The translations under genes and the position numbers were made by a program. DNA of 64,000 bases, from assembly GCA_002868905.1 (NCBI GenBank), contig PKUA01000009.1, positions 1 to 64,000 of the forward strand. Direction: 5' to 3'. Origin of the DNA: Desulfuromonas sp. (GTDB lineage Bacteria; Desulfobacterota; Desulfuromonadia; Desulfuromonadales; Geothermobacteraceae). Below are positions 33,025 to 44,364 of the stretch, one piece after another (positions within the stretch are counted from its first letter, which is position 1; each line of letters begins with the position of its first letter). The notes beneath the pieces are model-generated. The model ran no database searches and was not told the origin of the DNA. It saw only the letters and a list, made by a program, of their open reading frames with translations.

Positions 33025-33783
33025 CTAGACCACCTCCGGATGTCGCATGAAATCCCGAATCATAGTCTCCTCCGGTTGGTCGAGGATTTCACGGACCGAA
33101 CCGCTCGCCACGATCCGCCCGGCAGCGACGAATACCACCCGGTCGGCTATCCTCCGCACCAGGTCGAGATCGTGGCTGACCAGGACCACGGCCAGCTCCA
33201 GCCGCGACCCGATCTCCTGCAACTGCAGGGCAAACCGCTCCGCCGTCGGCCGATCGAGGGCGCTGGTCGGCTCATCCAGAAGCAGGGCCTGCGGCTCGAG
33301 CATCAGGGCACGGGCAATGGCAAGCCGTTGTTGCTGGCCGATGGAGAGATGGCGGGCATCCCGTTTCAGCATTTCGGGATCAAACTGACAGATCTGCAGG
33401 TTTCTGCGTACGATATCGGAGTCGGCTCCGGGGAGTTGGTCGCCCAGCCAGCGGAACGGCTGCTGCAGATTCTCGAGAGCGCTGCCCGGGAACATGAACG
33501 GCGTCTGTGGCACCAGCGCGATCCGGCGGCGAAGTTGCAGTGGTTCGGAATCCGCAATGTCCTTGCCATCGAACCGGATGGTGCCGGAATCGGGTGCGTC
33601 AAGCCGGTTGCATAGCCGCAACAGGGTGCTCTTGCCGCCGCCCGACGGTCCGATCAGGGCATGGATTGCGTTCTCCGGTAACTCCAGGTCAATGTTTTTC
33701 AACAGCGAGACAACCTGACCGTCGGAGTCGGTCGCCGATTTGCAAACATTGTCGAATTGAAACCCCGGCATGGGGTTCAACAT
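33025..33783 (-). CDS. fetA: FetA-type ABC ATPase
   Basis: This 252-residue ATPase has Walker A GPSGGGKST, Walker B ALLLDEPTSALD, H-loop LVSHDLDLVRR and a signature reading LSIGQQQRLAIARAL, where the second signature position is I in place of G, as in the YbbL/FetA group. The regulatory N-terminal block VSLLKNIDLELPENAIHALIG is standard. It pairs with the immediately following UPF0014 permease. Confidence 0.91.
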   Translation of the reverse strand: MLNPMPGFQFDNVCKSATDSDGQVVSLLKNIDLELPENAIHALIGPSGGGKSTLLRLCNRLDAPDSGTIRFDGKDIADSEPLQLRRRIALVPQTPFMFPGSALENLQQPFRWLGDQLPGADSDIVRRNLQICQFDPEMLKRDARHLSIGQQQRLAIARALMLEPQALLLDEPTSALDRPTAERFALQLQEIGSRLELAVVLVSHDLDLVRRIADRVVFVAAGRIVASGSVREILDQPEETMIRDFMRHPEVV

Positions 33784-33824
33784 AGCAGATTAATCCTCAT
33801 GCGCCAATGAAGAGAAGCGGCCTC

Positions 33825-35558
33825 TCATCCGTCCCCGACGAACCGGTCCCCGTCCTCGGGATGGTCGGCGGCGGCAAGCGGCAAAGTAAAATATACCGTC
33901 GTCCCCTTCTCTTCACGGCTGTCGAGCCAGATACGCCCCCCGTGGGCCTCGACGATATAGCGGACAATCGTCAGACCAAGGCCGGTCCCCCGTATCGCGG
34001 TGTTGGCATTGTTCGCCCGATAAAATTTGTCAAAAACCCGCTCGAGGTCGTCCTGGGGCATGCCAAGGCCCTGGTCCGAGATCGAGATACTGCAGAATTG
34101 CTTATCTTGCCGGCACGAAATGCTGATTTCTCCGCCGTCCGGAGAATATTTCGCCGCATTACTAAGAATATTTTCGAAAACCTCGACTACGCTGTCGAGA
34201 TCGACGCAGACATGGATCGGTTCTTCGGGAAGTGACAGGACGAAGTCGTGAATTGTATTTTGTTTGACATATGAGGGGACAACGAGGTCGAGAATACTCT
34301 GCAACGAACAATCATGCGGATCGATCGGCAGCTCCTCGCCCGATTCGATCCGGCTGATATCGAGCAGGTTGTTGACGATACGGGAGAGCGCACCCGCCTT
34401 CTCATGGATCAACTGGAGAAACTCCCGTCTATCCTCCTCCGGCAGCTCCCCATTATCGAGCATCAACTCGGAAAACCCGAGAATGGTGGTCAGCGGTGTA
34501 CGGAATTCATGGGCGGCGGTCGCCACGAACTCGGTCTTCATCCTTTCGACGGCCCGCTCCTGGGTGACGTCGTGCATGATCAACACCAGACCGGCCGGGT
34601 CCCCCTCGACACCACGCAGCAGGGAGATTCTCCCTTCGAAGATCGAATTTTCGAACAGAGGCGAGGTGAAATCGGCCCTGGTCGGTTCACCGCTTGTGAC
34701 CGTTTCCTGAATCGCCCGGCGCAGCCCGACATCGCCAATGACCTCGGTCAAGCTTCGCCCTTCGAGCTTCCCGGCCTTACCGAACAGCCGCCGGGCTTGC
34801 GGGTTGGTCAGGATGATGCGCTGCTCAAGATCGGTCACCAGCAGACCATCGGCGACCGAGTGGAGAATCCCGTTGACCTGATCACGCGCTTCCCTGGCAT
34901 TGGCCAGGGCCTGGCGTAGCTGCTCTTCGTAGCGAATCCGTTCGGTGATCTCCGCATAAACGATGACGACGTGGGAGATATCGCCGATACCGTTGCGCAA
35001 CGGCCGGCCCACCACCTCGAAATGGCGATCGTTCCAGACCCACTCGTTACGACACTCATCGTTCTTGTCTTGAAGAACCATCTGCAGGACACACCCTTTG
35101 GGTGGAGCCCCGGCACAGCAGATCGCCTGATGACAGGGGCGGCCGACGGCGGCATCCCGGCGGATGGAAAACAGCTCCGTCGCCTTGTCGTTCAATGTCG
35201 TAACCCGGGCCTCCCGGTCGACCACCAGGATCCCGGCACCCGCGGTGTCGAGAATGGCGCCGATCTCGCTGTTGGCCAGTCGCAGCTTGTCATTGGTCTT
35301 GTGCAGATGGCCCAGGATCAGGCGGAATGAATCGGCCACCGTCCCGATCGGGTCGGTTTCCAGCAGGGACTTGTCGTCAAGCTCCCCCTGCTTCAGAGGT
35401 AGGGTTCCCATGACCTCAAGCAGCTGATCGACCTTGTTCCTGATATAGGAAAAGGTTTCCCTCTCCCGCTGTTTCAGGCCCAGGTTTTCGGCCTTCAGCC
35501 TTGCGATCTCGTCTGATTGGTTGCCCGGAATCAAGACACCGCCCCCTTCGTCACTCAT
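33825..35558 (-). CDS. PAS-domain sensor histidine kinase
   Basis: This 577-residue soluble kinase has no membrane helix. An N-terminal coiled coil (residues 15-60) is followed by PAS 1 (about 95-215), PAS 2 (about 225-335), HisKA with phospho-acceptor in AAHEFRTPLT (His350), and HATPase with ENILSNAAKYSPDGG, SDQGLGMPQDDLERVFDKFY and GTGLGLTIVRY. PAS 1 contains a cysteine cluster, PCHQAICC...PPKGC (Cys142, 147, 148, 156) plus Cys169, suggesting a redox, metal or thiol sensor. No response regulator is nearby. It overlaps the upstream TusA-like gene by eight bases and is therefore made with sulfur-uptake proteins. Confidence 0.9.
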   Translation of the reverse strand: MSDEGGGVLIPGNQSDEIARLKAENLGLKQRERETFSYIRNKVDQLLEVMGTLPLKQGELDDKSLLETDPIGTVADSFRLILGHLHKTNDKLRLANSEIGAILDTAGAGILVVDREARVTTLNDKATELFSIRRDAAVGRPCHQAICCAGAPPKGCVLQMVLQDKNDECRNEWVWNDRHFEVVGRPLRNGIGDISHVVIVYAEITERIRYEEQLRQALANAREARDQVNGILHSVADGLLVTDLEQRIILTNPQARRLFGKAGKLEGRSLTEVIGDVGLRRAIQETVTSGEPTRADFTSPLFENSIFEGRISLLRGVEGDPAGLVLIMHDVTQERAVERMKTEFVATAAHEFRTPLTTILGFSELMLDNGELPEEDRREFLQLIHEKAGALSRIVNNLLDISRIESGEELPIDPHDCSLQSILDLVVPSYVKQNTIHDFVLSLPEEPIHVCVDLDSVVEVFENILSNAAKYSPDGGEISISCRQDKQFCSISISDQGLGMPQDDLERVFDKFYRANNANTAIRGTGLGLTIVRYIVEAHGGRIWLDSREEKGTTVYFTLPLAAADHPEDGDRFVGDG

Positions 35559-35823
35559 GGGAAGGAACCCCCTCTTCGGCCTCGGCGCAAACCAGGATCC
35601 TGTAGCTGCCCCCCTCCTTGGTGATATGCACCTCCAATCCCATATTCTCCAGCGCTTGCGGCACGGTCACTGTCGCATGCCGGTTATCCGTGCGGATCAA
35701 CACCTGCTTTGAGCCGGAGAGGATCTCCTCCTGGAGCCGGGTGACCTCGCGCAGGGTGGTGAGAAGAGTCGACGGACAGACCTGCCCGCGAATATCGAGT
35801 TCTATGGTCTCCGTGGTGTTCAT
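35551..35823 (-). CDS. TusA/SirA-like sulfur carrier
   Basis: This 90-residue protein has the TusA fold signature near its start, LDIRGQVCPSTLLTTLREV. The Cys in CPxxLL is the persulfide-carrying residue of TusA and YeeD/TsuB. The rest (SKQVLIRTDNRHATVTVPQALENMG) matches the second helix and strand. It overlaps the transporter gene by four bases upstream and the kinase by eight bases downstream. In YeeE-YeeD (TsuA-TsuB) pairs such a protein receives thiosulfate-derived sulfur on the cytoplasmic side; the same is inferred here. Confidence 0.85.
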   Translation of the reverse strand: MNTTETIELDIRGQVCPSTLLTTLREVTRLQEEILSGSKQVLIRTDNRHATVTVPQALENMGLEVHITKEGGSYRILVCAEAEEGVPSHE

Positions 35824-37025
35824 GGCTTCAACCCTTCAAGGTGTGGCTGGTTAATGCCTCGGGCCCGGGAAAATACCAGCTTCTCCAGCAAGCGACAACC
35901 GACCCAGGTCCCGGGGAGAAGGCCGACGACAAACAACAGGCTCTGCAAAGCCAGAATCGGCACCCCGCCCCAGAGATGCCAGACATTGCAACCGGGAGTC
36001 ATGCGTGACGCAAGTCCCATCAACACCCCTCCGCACCCGGCAAAAACCGCCTGCCGCAGCGGAAGTTTCCCCTTGAGACGCCATTCACGCAGGAGCCCGG
36101 CCGACAGGGCCGAACCGAGAACGATGCCAATGATCAACGGATACTGAACTGCGGCGATCCCGTCGAAAGCTGGCCCCGGGCTCCCCGCCAATTGAACTTC
36201 GCCGAGCGGGATATGAAATGAGTGGGGGGGCAGGTTGAAAAATTCGAGGGAGGCGACGTGCTGTGGCCAGACCAGTCGTTCAAACCAGGCTGCGACCTTG
36301 GCATACGAGGTCGTGACCCCCATCGGCATGCCGATGACCAGGGCAGAGACGAGTCCGATTCCAGCCAGGACCAGGGCCGCCAGCCACGGCTGCAGGTAAC
36401 CATCGACCGGAGAGCGCTGTCGCCACTCCCCCTTGCGTAACCCTTCCCGGGAAAACCACCCTGCCAGCAGTACCAGGGGAAGGATCACGACCCAGTCCGC
36501 CCATCCGAGCAGTTGCGGCAGGGTGACACTCCCGGCTGAAAAACTTGTCTTTTTCGCTAGTTGCACCCACCAGGGATGAATTTCAGCATACAAGCCGCTA
36601 CCGACCAAGAGGCCGAGCAGACCAATGCCCGCCACCCGACTCCCGGCTCCGAGCTTGTAGAGGATACCGACGACACACCCTCCGGCCAGCACCATGCCGA
36701 TGCCGAATAGAAAACCGCCGATCGCATTGACCAGGGATGGCGGTCCGAAAAACGGGTAAGGGAAGACTTTGAACAGACCGAAAGCACGCGCCAGGAAAGC
36801 CAGCACCATGCCGCAGGAAATCAACAGCAGCAGAGCACGGAGCAGCACAACGCTACGGAACATGATCCAGTCTCGAAATGCACTGACCATGCAGAAATCC
36901 GAACGGTGCATTACGAATCCGGCCATGCAGCCAAGCAGTAGCGAAACTGTTATCACTGGGAGAAATCCGTCGAAAACTGCACCTCCCTCTGCAAGAACCG
37001 GCAGAACCTTAGCCGTCTTTAACAA
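35820..37025 (-). CDS. YeeE/YedE family sulfur (thiosulfate) transporter
   Basis: This inner-membrane protein of about 401 residues has nine or more hydrophobic segments. Family cysteine motifs are visible: HRSDFCMVSAFRDW (residues about 40-53), GMVLAGGCVVGILYKLGAG and SRMTPGCNVWHLWGG near the C-terminus. In TsuA these cysteines pass thiosulfate across the membrane. The start is a TTG at 37025 with no clear ribosome site. A GTG further in (VITVSLLLGC) is an alternative, so the N-terminus is uncertain. It overlaps the TusA-like gene by four bases. Confidence 0.87.
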   Translation of the reverse strand: MLKTAKVLPVLAEGGAVFDGFLPVITVSLLLGCMAGFVMHRSDFCMVSAFRDWIMFRSVVLLRALLLLISCGMVLAFLARAFGLFKVFPYPFFGPPSLVNAIGGFLFGIGMVLAGGCVVGILYKLGAGSRVAGIGLLGLLVGSGLYAEIHPWWVQLAKKTSFSAGSVTLPQLLGWADWVVILPLVLLAGWFSREGLRKGEWRQRSPVDGYLQPWLAALVLAGIGLVSALVIGMPMGVTTSYAKVAAWFERLVWPQHVASLEFFNLPPHSFHIPLGEVQLAGSPGPAFDGIAAVQYPLIIGIVLGSALSAGLLREWRLKGKLPLRQAVFAGCGGVLMGLASRMTPGCNVWHLWGGVPILALQSLLFVVGLLPGTWVGCRLLEKLVFSRARGINQPHLEGLKP

Positions 37026-37169
37026 TACGGTGTAGACAGGCTCAACGCAAGGGAAAGTTTCAACAGGGAAAGGTTCAAGATTCCGAAGTTAAAAAAATCT
37101 CTTGATCCACCTGAATAATCGATCTCGTTCGCTATACTTGAACGCTGTAAAACCGATTGGGACGAATGA

Positions 37170-39398
<2,229 letters not shown>

Positions 39399-39450
39399 GA
39401 TTGAACAGACTGTGAAGAGTTGTGCCACCTCAATGAGGTAGCAGTAAAGC

Positions 39451-39484
39451 AAGAGCCCCCACGATCGGTATCGTGGGGGCTCTT
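39451..39484. terminator. Terminator between katG and the DsbA-like gene
   Basis: AAGAGCCCCCACGAT and ATCGTGGGGGCTCTT form a perfect 15-bp stem with a CGGT loop, 53 bases after the katG stop. It is also 23 bases past the minus-strand gene end, where a short GCTTTACT follows on that strand, so it serves both directions. Confidence 0.88.
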
Positions 39485-39507
39485 ATTTCTTGCCTGATTT
39501 TCAGAAC

Positions 39508-40347
39508 TTACTTGTTCAACTCCATCTGGATTTCTCGCAGAAGCCCCTGGGCGGTCCGTTCGCCCTGGAACTGACGTCCATTAATATAAACGGCAGGGGT
39601 GCCACGTACACCGGCCTTCACACCCTCCTGCTGTTCCAGGACAACCCTGTTCACCACCAGGGGACTCTTCCGGTCCAACTCGAATTTTGCCATGTCGAGC
39701 TTGAGCTGCTTGGCAAAATCGACCAGTTTCTCATCGGTCAACCTGTTGTAATTTTCGAACACCAGGTCGTGATACTCCCAGAATTTCCCCTGCTGCTGGG
39801 CGGCGATGGATGCTTCCGCAGCCGTTTTTGCCAACTTGTGCATCTGCAGCGGGAAGTGCTTGAACACCAGGGAAGCCTGCCCGCCGGCCTGCTTGACAGC
39901 CTCCTTCAAATGCGGCGCCAACTTGGCGCAGTAGGGGCATTGGAAATCATCGAACACGACGATCTCGACCGGGGCATCCGCCCTGCCGAGACGGGGCGAA
40001 CCATCGGTCTTGATCTGCTGAACCACATCGATCAGGAGGTACTCCACCTCTTTTTTGCCTTTACGGGTCAGGAGCAGCAGGGTCTCCCCCTGGGCGGAGA
40101 TGTTGGTCACATCTTTGCCGACGGCGATCGTCCCCTGCTTTTCTCCCTGGATCGAAAAGATCTCCAGATTCCCGTCGTCCTGCAGGACGAACACCCGCTT
40201 TCCATCGGCGCTGACTGTAAGGTCGACCGCCTCGGCACTTAACGGCAATTGGTTGATCTGCCGGGTCTGAACTTCAGCCATGGACTGCCCGGTCCAGAAC
40301 AGCACCAGGCCAACGGCCAACAGAAGACTCCATTTTGAAAATGACAT
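39508..40347 (-). CDS. DsbA-family thioredoxin-fold disulfide protein
   Basis: This secreted protein of 279 residues has a signal peptide (MSFSKWSLLLAVGLVLFWTG, cleavage near SMA). A beta-rich segment of about 90 residues (DLTVSADGKRVFVLQDDGNLEIFS, NISAQGETLLLL) resembles beta-propeller blades. The DsbA/thioredoxin-like domain carries the CPYC active site in FDDFQCPYCAKLAPHL and the cis-Pro loop RGTPAVYINGR. CPYC suggests an isomerase or reductase/oxidase. The start at 40347 has AAGGAGTGACC upstream. It lies 26 bases downstream of lspA in the same operon. Confidence 0.88.
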   Translation of the reverse strand: MSFSKWSLLLAVGLVLFWTGQSMAEVQTRQINQLPLSAEAVDLTVSADGKRVFVLQDDGNLEIFSIQGEKQGTIAVGKDVTNISAQGETLLLLTRKGKKEVEYLLIDVVQQIKTDGSPRLGRADAPVEIVVFDDFQCPYCAKLAPHLKEAVKQAGGQASLVFKHFPLQMHKLAKTAAEASIAAQQQGKFWEYHDLVFENYNRLTDEKLVDFAKQLKLDMAKFELDRKSPLVVNRVVLEQQEGVKAGVRGTPAVYINGRQFQGERTAQGLLREIQMELNK

Positions 40348-40373
40348 GGTCACTCCTTTTTTCAGGTTCAAAG

Positions 40374-40874
40374 TTACTTTGTGTCCCGCCCTTCCGGCAG
40401 GAAGAGGCTGGCCAGCAGAAGACAGCCGACTCCGATGGTGATAGCCGAGTCGGCGACATTGAACGCCGGCCAGTGATATTGATACCAGTGGGCGTCGATA
40501 AAGTCGATGACTTCCCCCATCCGGATCCGGTCGATCAGGTTGCCGACAGCGCCCGGAAGAATCAACGCCAGACCGAACCGGGTGAAGCGGTGGTCCATGG
40601 CGGTTTTATGATAAAACACCAGAATCACCACAACGGCCACCAGGCCGATTCCGATAAAGAACGGGATACGCCAGGAGCTGTCGGAAAGAATGCCGAAAGC
40701 CGCCCCCTTGTTGCGGACGTAGGTGAACGCCAGAAAGTTTTCAATCAATGGGATTGACTCGTACAGGCGAAAACTGCCGACGACCCAGAGTTTTGTCACC
40801 TGATCGAAAACCAGCACTGCCACGGTCGAAAACAACAGCAGGCGGTAACGGAGCCACAAACCGGTTTCAGTCAT
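40374..40874 (-). CDS. lspA: Lipoprotein signal peptidase
   Basis: This 166-residue inner-membrane aspartyl peptidase has four hydrophobic helices. Catalytic blocks are LILPGAVGNLIDRIRMGEVIDFIDAH (first Asp in NLIDR) and FNVADSAITIGVGCL (second Asp in NVADS). It removes signal peptides from prolipoproteins, for example the one encoded at 62598. The start at 40874 overlaps the ileS end by eight bases. The ileS-lspA pairing is common in bacteria. Confidence 0.96.
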   Translation of the reverse strand: MTETGLWLRYRLLLFSTVAVLVFDQVTKLWVVGSFRLYESIPLIENFLAFTYVRNKGAAFGILSDSSWRIPFFIGIGLVAVVVILVFYHKTAMDHRFTRFGLALILPGAVGNLIDRIRMGEVIDFIDAHWYQYHWPAFNVADSAITIGVGCLLLASLFLPEGRDTK

Positions 40875-43650
40875 TGAGGGCCTGCACGCAGCGGTCGCAG
40901 ATGCTCGGCTGCGCGCTGTCTTCGCCGACGCTCTGACTGTAATTCCAGCATCGCTCGCATTTCTCACCTGCCGCCTTGGCGATCCTGATTTTCACTCCCG
41001 GCATGCCGTCGACCTCCTTGGCCTCGTCAATCCCGTCAACAACTTCGGCCTGGGAAACAATAAACAGGGTCGCAAGTTGGGAGGAATACTCGGTGAGGAC
41101 CTCCTTCCAAGGAGAAGACTCGGCCGAAATCTGCACCAGGGCATCAAGGGAGTGCCCGATGGTCTTGGCATTACGGGCACCCTCCAGCGCCTTGGCAACA
41201 GCACTGCGTAACTGCAATAACTGGCTGTAGCGCTCTTCCAGGGCGGCGTCCCGCAGGGAAGGGTCGTGGTCCGGGAAAGTCGCCAGGTGCACGCTCGCGT
41301 CCCGCTTCCCCGGCATGGCCAACCAGATTTCATCAGCGGTAAAGGTAAGGACCGGCGCGATCAAGCGGGTGATGGCGTCGAGGATACGGTACATCACGGT
41401 CTGGGCGCTGCGTCGCTCCAACGATCCGGCCGGCGCCGTATAGAGCCGATCCTTGAGGACGTCGAGGTAGAAAGAGCTCATCTCCACGGTGCAAAAGTTG
41501 TGCACGGCATGGTAGAGCACATGAAACTGGTAGTCATCGTAGGCCTTGCGCAGGCGCTCGACCAGGGACTGCAGGCGGCTCAATGCCCAGCGGTCGACCT
41601 CCAGCAATTCGGCGGGAGTGACCTGGTCCTTTGCCGGATCGAACCCGTGCAGGTTCCCCAGGATGTAACGCGCCGTGTTCCGGATACGGCGATACGACTC
41701 GGAGACCTGTTTCAGGATCCCATCACCGACCCGGTTGTCGTCGCGATAATCCTGGGTCGCCACCCAGAGCCGCAGGATCTCGGCGCCGTATTTCTTGATA
41801 ACCTCTTCCGGCGCGACCACGTTCCCCATCGATTTGGACATGGGGCGGCCTTTCTGGTCGAGAACGAACCCATGGGTCAGAACCGCCTTGTACGGAGCCT
41901 CGTCGCGCACGCCGACGGCCGCCAACAGGCTCGAATGGAACCAACCACGATGCTGGTCGGAGCCTTCGAGATACAGGTCGGCCGGATAGCTCAGCTCCGG
42001 ATGCGGCTCAACCACCGCCGCCTGCGAGACGCCGGAGTCGAACCAGACATCGAGGATGTCCATCTCCTTGGTGAAACCGTCATGGCCGCACTCGGAACAG
42101 ACTGTCCCGGCCGGCAGCAGTTCGGCCGCCTCTTTTTCGAACCAGACGTCGCTCCCGTCCTCTTCGAACTGGTCGGCGACATGGTGCATGGTCTTGCCGT
42201 CAGCCAGGGCATGGTTGCACTTGGCACAATAGAAGACCGTGATCGGAACCCCCCAGGTCCGCTGGCGGCTGATGCACCAGTCGGGACGGTTCTCGATCAT
42301 GTTGTAGATCCGGTCCCGTCCCCAGTGAGGGATCCAATTCACCTCGTTGATGTGCGCCAGTGATTTCTGACGCAGGTCGTTGGCCGCCATGGAGATGAAC
42401 CACTGCTCGGTGGCCCGGAAGATAATCGGTTTCTTGCAACGCCAGCAGTGCGGGTAGCTGTGGGAGACCTCGGACGCCTGCAACAGGGCACCGACTTCCC
42501 GCAGTTTGTCGTTGACCAACGGGTTGGCGTCCTTGACCTTTATCCCACCGAACAGCTCCAGGTCCTTCCGATAACGTCCGTAGTCGTCAACCGGGTTATA
42601 GACTTCGAGTCCATATTTGAGTCCGACGACGTAGTCGTCCTGTCCATGCCCCGGAGCGGTATGCACGCAGCCGGTACCGGCCTCAAGGGTGACATGATCC
42701 CCGAGCATGATCAGGGAATCGCGCTCATAGAACGGATGCTTGCAGACCTTGCGTTCGAACGGCTCAGCATTGAATGTCGCCAGCACTTCACCGTCGGACC
42801 GCTCCAGGGCCTGCATGACCTGTTCGCGCAACCCTTCGGCCATCACCAGGACTTCACCACCTGTCTCGACTGCAACGTACTCGAGTGAGGGATTCAGGCA
42901 GATACCGAGGTTGGCCGGAATCGTCCAGGGGGTGGTGGTCCAGATGACGAAATAGATTTGTTTACCGCCGAGTGTCGCCTGCAGCGACTCCGGCAGCTCA
43001 TCGGTGAACGGGAACTTGACGTAGATGGACGGGGAGGTGTGATCGTCATACTCCACTTCGGCTTCGGCCAGGGCCGTCACGCAGGAGGAGCACCAGTGCA
43101 CCGGCTTCTTTCCTTTGAACAGGGCGCCCCTCTCGGCAAAGCGGGCCAACTCGCGTGCGGTAGCCGCTTCGTAGTCGGGCGTCATGGTCAGGTAGGGGTG
43201 GTCCCAGTCCCCGAACACACCGAGCCGTTGGAACTCCTCGCTCTGGATGTCGACCCACTTCTGGGCGTAACTACGGCATTCGCGGCGAATGTCGGCCTTG
43301 CTCATCTCACGTTTTTTCTTGCCAAGCTTTTGGTCAACCTTCAATTCGATCGGCAGACCGTGGCAGTCCCACCCGGGCACATACGGGGTGAAAAAACCCT
43401 GCATCCGCTTGCTCTTGATGATGATGTCTTTGAGGATCTTGTTGAGCGCATGGCCGATATGAATGTGACCGTTGGCATACGGAGGTCCGTCATGCAGGGT
43501 GAAATTCGGCTTCCCCTGACCGGCGGCCTTGATCTGGCCTTCGAGATCGATCTCTTTCCAATGCCGAATCATCTCCGGTTCGCGTACAGGCAGGTTCCCC
43601 CGCATGGGGAATTCGGTATCCGGCAGATTCAGGGTCTGTTTGTAATCCAT
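40867..43650 (-). CDS. ileS: Isoleucyl-tRNA synthetase
   Basis: This class I synthetase has 927 residues. HIGH is in NGHIHIGHALNKI and KMSKS in KGRPMSKSMGNVV. The large editing domain (CP1, about residues 200-400) includes TAPGHGQDDYVVG. The C-terminal zinc site uses CERCWNYSQ and CDRCVQALND, as in bacterial type IleRS. The start at 43650 (MDYKQTLNLPDTEFPMRGNL) has GGAG upstream; the frame remains open to 43722. Confidence 0.97.
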   Translation of the reverse strand: MDYKQTLNLPDTEFPMRGNLPVREPEMIRHWKEIDLEGQIKAAGQGKPNFTLHDGPPYANGHIHIGHALNKILKDIIIKSKRMQGFFTPYVPGWDCHGLPIELKVDQKLGKKKREMSKADIRRECRSYAQKWVDIQSEEFQRLGVFGDWDHPYLTMTPDYEAATARELARFAERGALFKGKKPVHWCSSCVTALAEAEVEYDDHTSPSIYVKFPFTDELPESLQATLGGKQIYFVIWTTTPWTIPANLGICLNPSLEYVAVETGGEVLVMAEGLREQVMQALERSDGEVLATFNAEPFERKVCKHPFYERDSLIMLGDHVTLEAGTGCVHTAPGHGQDDYVVGLKYGLEVYNPVDDYGRYRKDLELFGGIKVKDANPLVNDKLREVGALLQASEVSHSYPHCWRCKKPIIFRATEQWFISMAANDLRQKSLAHINEVNWIPHWGRDRIYNMIENRPDWCISRQRTWGVPITVFYCAKCNHALADGKTMHHVADQFEEDGSDVWFEKEAAELLPAGTVCSECGHDGFTKEMDILDVWFDSGVSQAAVVEPHPELSYPADLYLEGSDQHRGWFHSSLLAAVGVRDEAPYKAVLTHGFVLDQKGRPMSKSMGNVVAPEEVIKKYGAEILRLWVATQDYRDDNRVGDGILKQVSESYRRIRNTARYILGNLHGFDPAKDQVTPAELLEVDRWALSRLQSLVERLRKAYDDYQFHVLYHAVHNFCTVEMSSFYLDVLKDRLYTAPAGSLERRSAQTVMYRILDAITRLIAPVLTFTADEIWLAMPGKRDASVHLATFPDHDPSLRDAALEERYSQLLQLRSAVAKALEGARNAKTIGHSLDALVQISAESSPWKEVLTEYSSQLATLFIVSQAEVVDGIDEAKEVDGMPGVKIRIAKAAGEKCERCWNYSQSVGEDSAQPSICDRCVQALND

Positions 43651-43974
43651 GGCAAGCTCCGGTAACTGGTACTCCGCCTTCAATGAAACCAAGGAATAAA
43701 CCGCGTCCTCAACATGTTTCAACCGGCAGGAAATTAGCCTGATAACTTAACAGATTCGCCGCTATGGACGCAAGGGAGTAAATCCGGCACAGGCCAAGGG
43801 ATGAGGGGCCGGCGGGAGTACCTGAACACGCCTCTGTCACACCATGACAGAGGCGTGTTTGGCAGATTTCTTGACCGATTGAGCGGCGGGCAAATCACAC
43901 TGACGTCATCAAGTCTCTGGCAGGACAAAATGACGTAGCGGCCCAGGAGAAAAACGTATGCTGACAGGCAGGTC
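43651..43974. other. Intergenic region with a 15-bp terminator hairpin
   Basis: No gene is apparent in these 324 bases. At 43825-43859, AACACGCCTCTGTCA and TGACAGAGGCGTGTT form a perfect 15-bp stem with a CACCA loop. It is 115 bases past the end of the small minus-strand gene and could terminate it, although no U-run follows on that strand; on the plus strand TTT follows. The ileS promoter must lie in the left part, but I cannot place it with confidence. I see no T-box. Confidence 0.6.
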
Positions 43975-44142
43975 TCAGCTTGCCATTTGCTGGTTGGCCG
44001 AATTTATATCGAGACTGAGTCGAAGCAGGTTGGAGATATTGGTGCCTGCTTCCTTGGCGCGCTCCTGCAGGACCGCCATTTCTTCATCACTCACACGACA
44101 GGAGATGATAAACCGTTTCGGATCTTTGACACTTTTTCCCAT
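43975..44142 (-). CDS. Small CopG/ribbon-helix-helix-like protein
   Basis: This 55-residue protein starts at ATG 44142, behind GAGGAG with seven-base spacing. RFIISCRVSDEEMAVLQERAKEAG and TNISNLLRLSLDI fit a ribbon-helix-helix domain: a strand for the major groove followed by two helices. No toxin gene is adjacent, so it may be a solitary regulator. A large inverted repeat lies 163 bases upstream and is a candidate target. Confidence 0.7.
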   Translation of the reverse strand: MGKSVKDPKRFIISCRVSDEEMAVLQERAKEAGTNISNLLRLSLDINSANQQMAS

Positions 44143-44304
44143 TGCGGAACTCCTCATTGAAATGTAGTGGAAACAATCACTGAAAAAACATTGCAAAGAC
44201 GGGGCCATTTATGGAAGGTGGATGAACAAAACATAATCCTCAATATTTTCGGCAACTTAACCAGAAACAACTGCAATTTTAGCGGAAATCACACCGCGGG
44301 CCCA

Positions 44305-44351
44305 TGTGTCACTTTGGCGCAATATTGATGGCATTGCGTCAAAGTGACACA
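44305..44351. repeat. 18-bp inverted repeat with 11-base loop
   Basis: TGTGTCACTTTGGCGCAA (44305-44322) pairs with TTGCGTCAAAGTGACACA (44334-44351), with a single mismatch that can form G-U. It lies between the endonuclease gene and the small RHH gene. TTTTGTTTG follows on the plus strand, which would make it a terminator in that direction, but no plus-strand gene reads into it. Confidence 0.75.
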
Positions 44352-44364
44352 TTTTGTTTGCCGT

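Noticed and set aside
41266-42363. 365-codon plus-strand open frame opposite ileS
   Set aside because: Same reason: a shadow frame of a certain essential gene, no family features.
43651-43740. T-box leader upstream of ileS
   Set aside because: No T-box consensus or specifier stem is seen, and T-boxes for ileS are mostly a Gram-positive feature.
44305-44351. Sigma-54 promoter in the inverted repeat
   Set aside because: TGGCA occurs in the loop but the required GC at the -12 position with correct spacing is missing.
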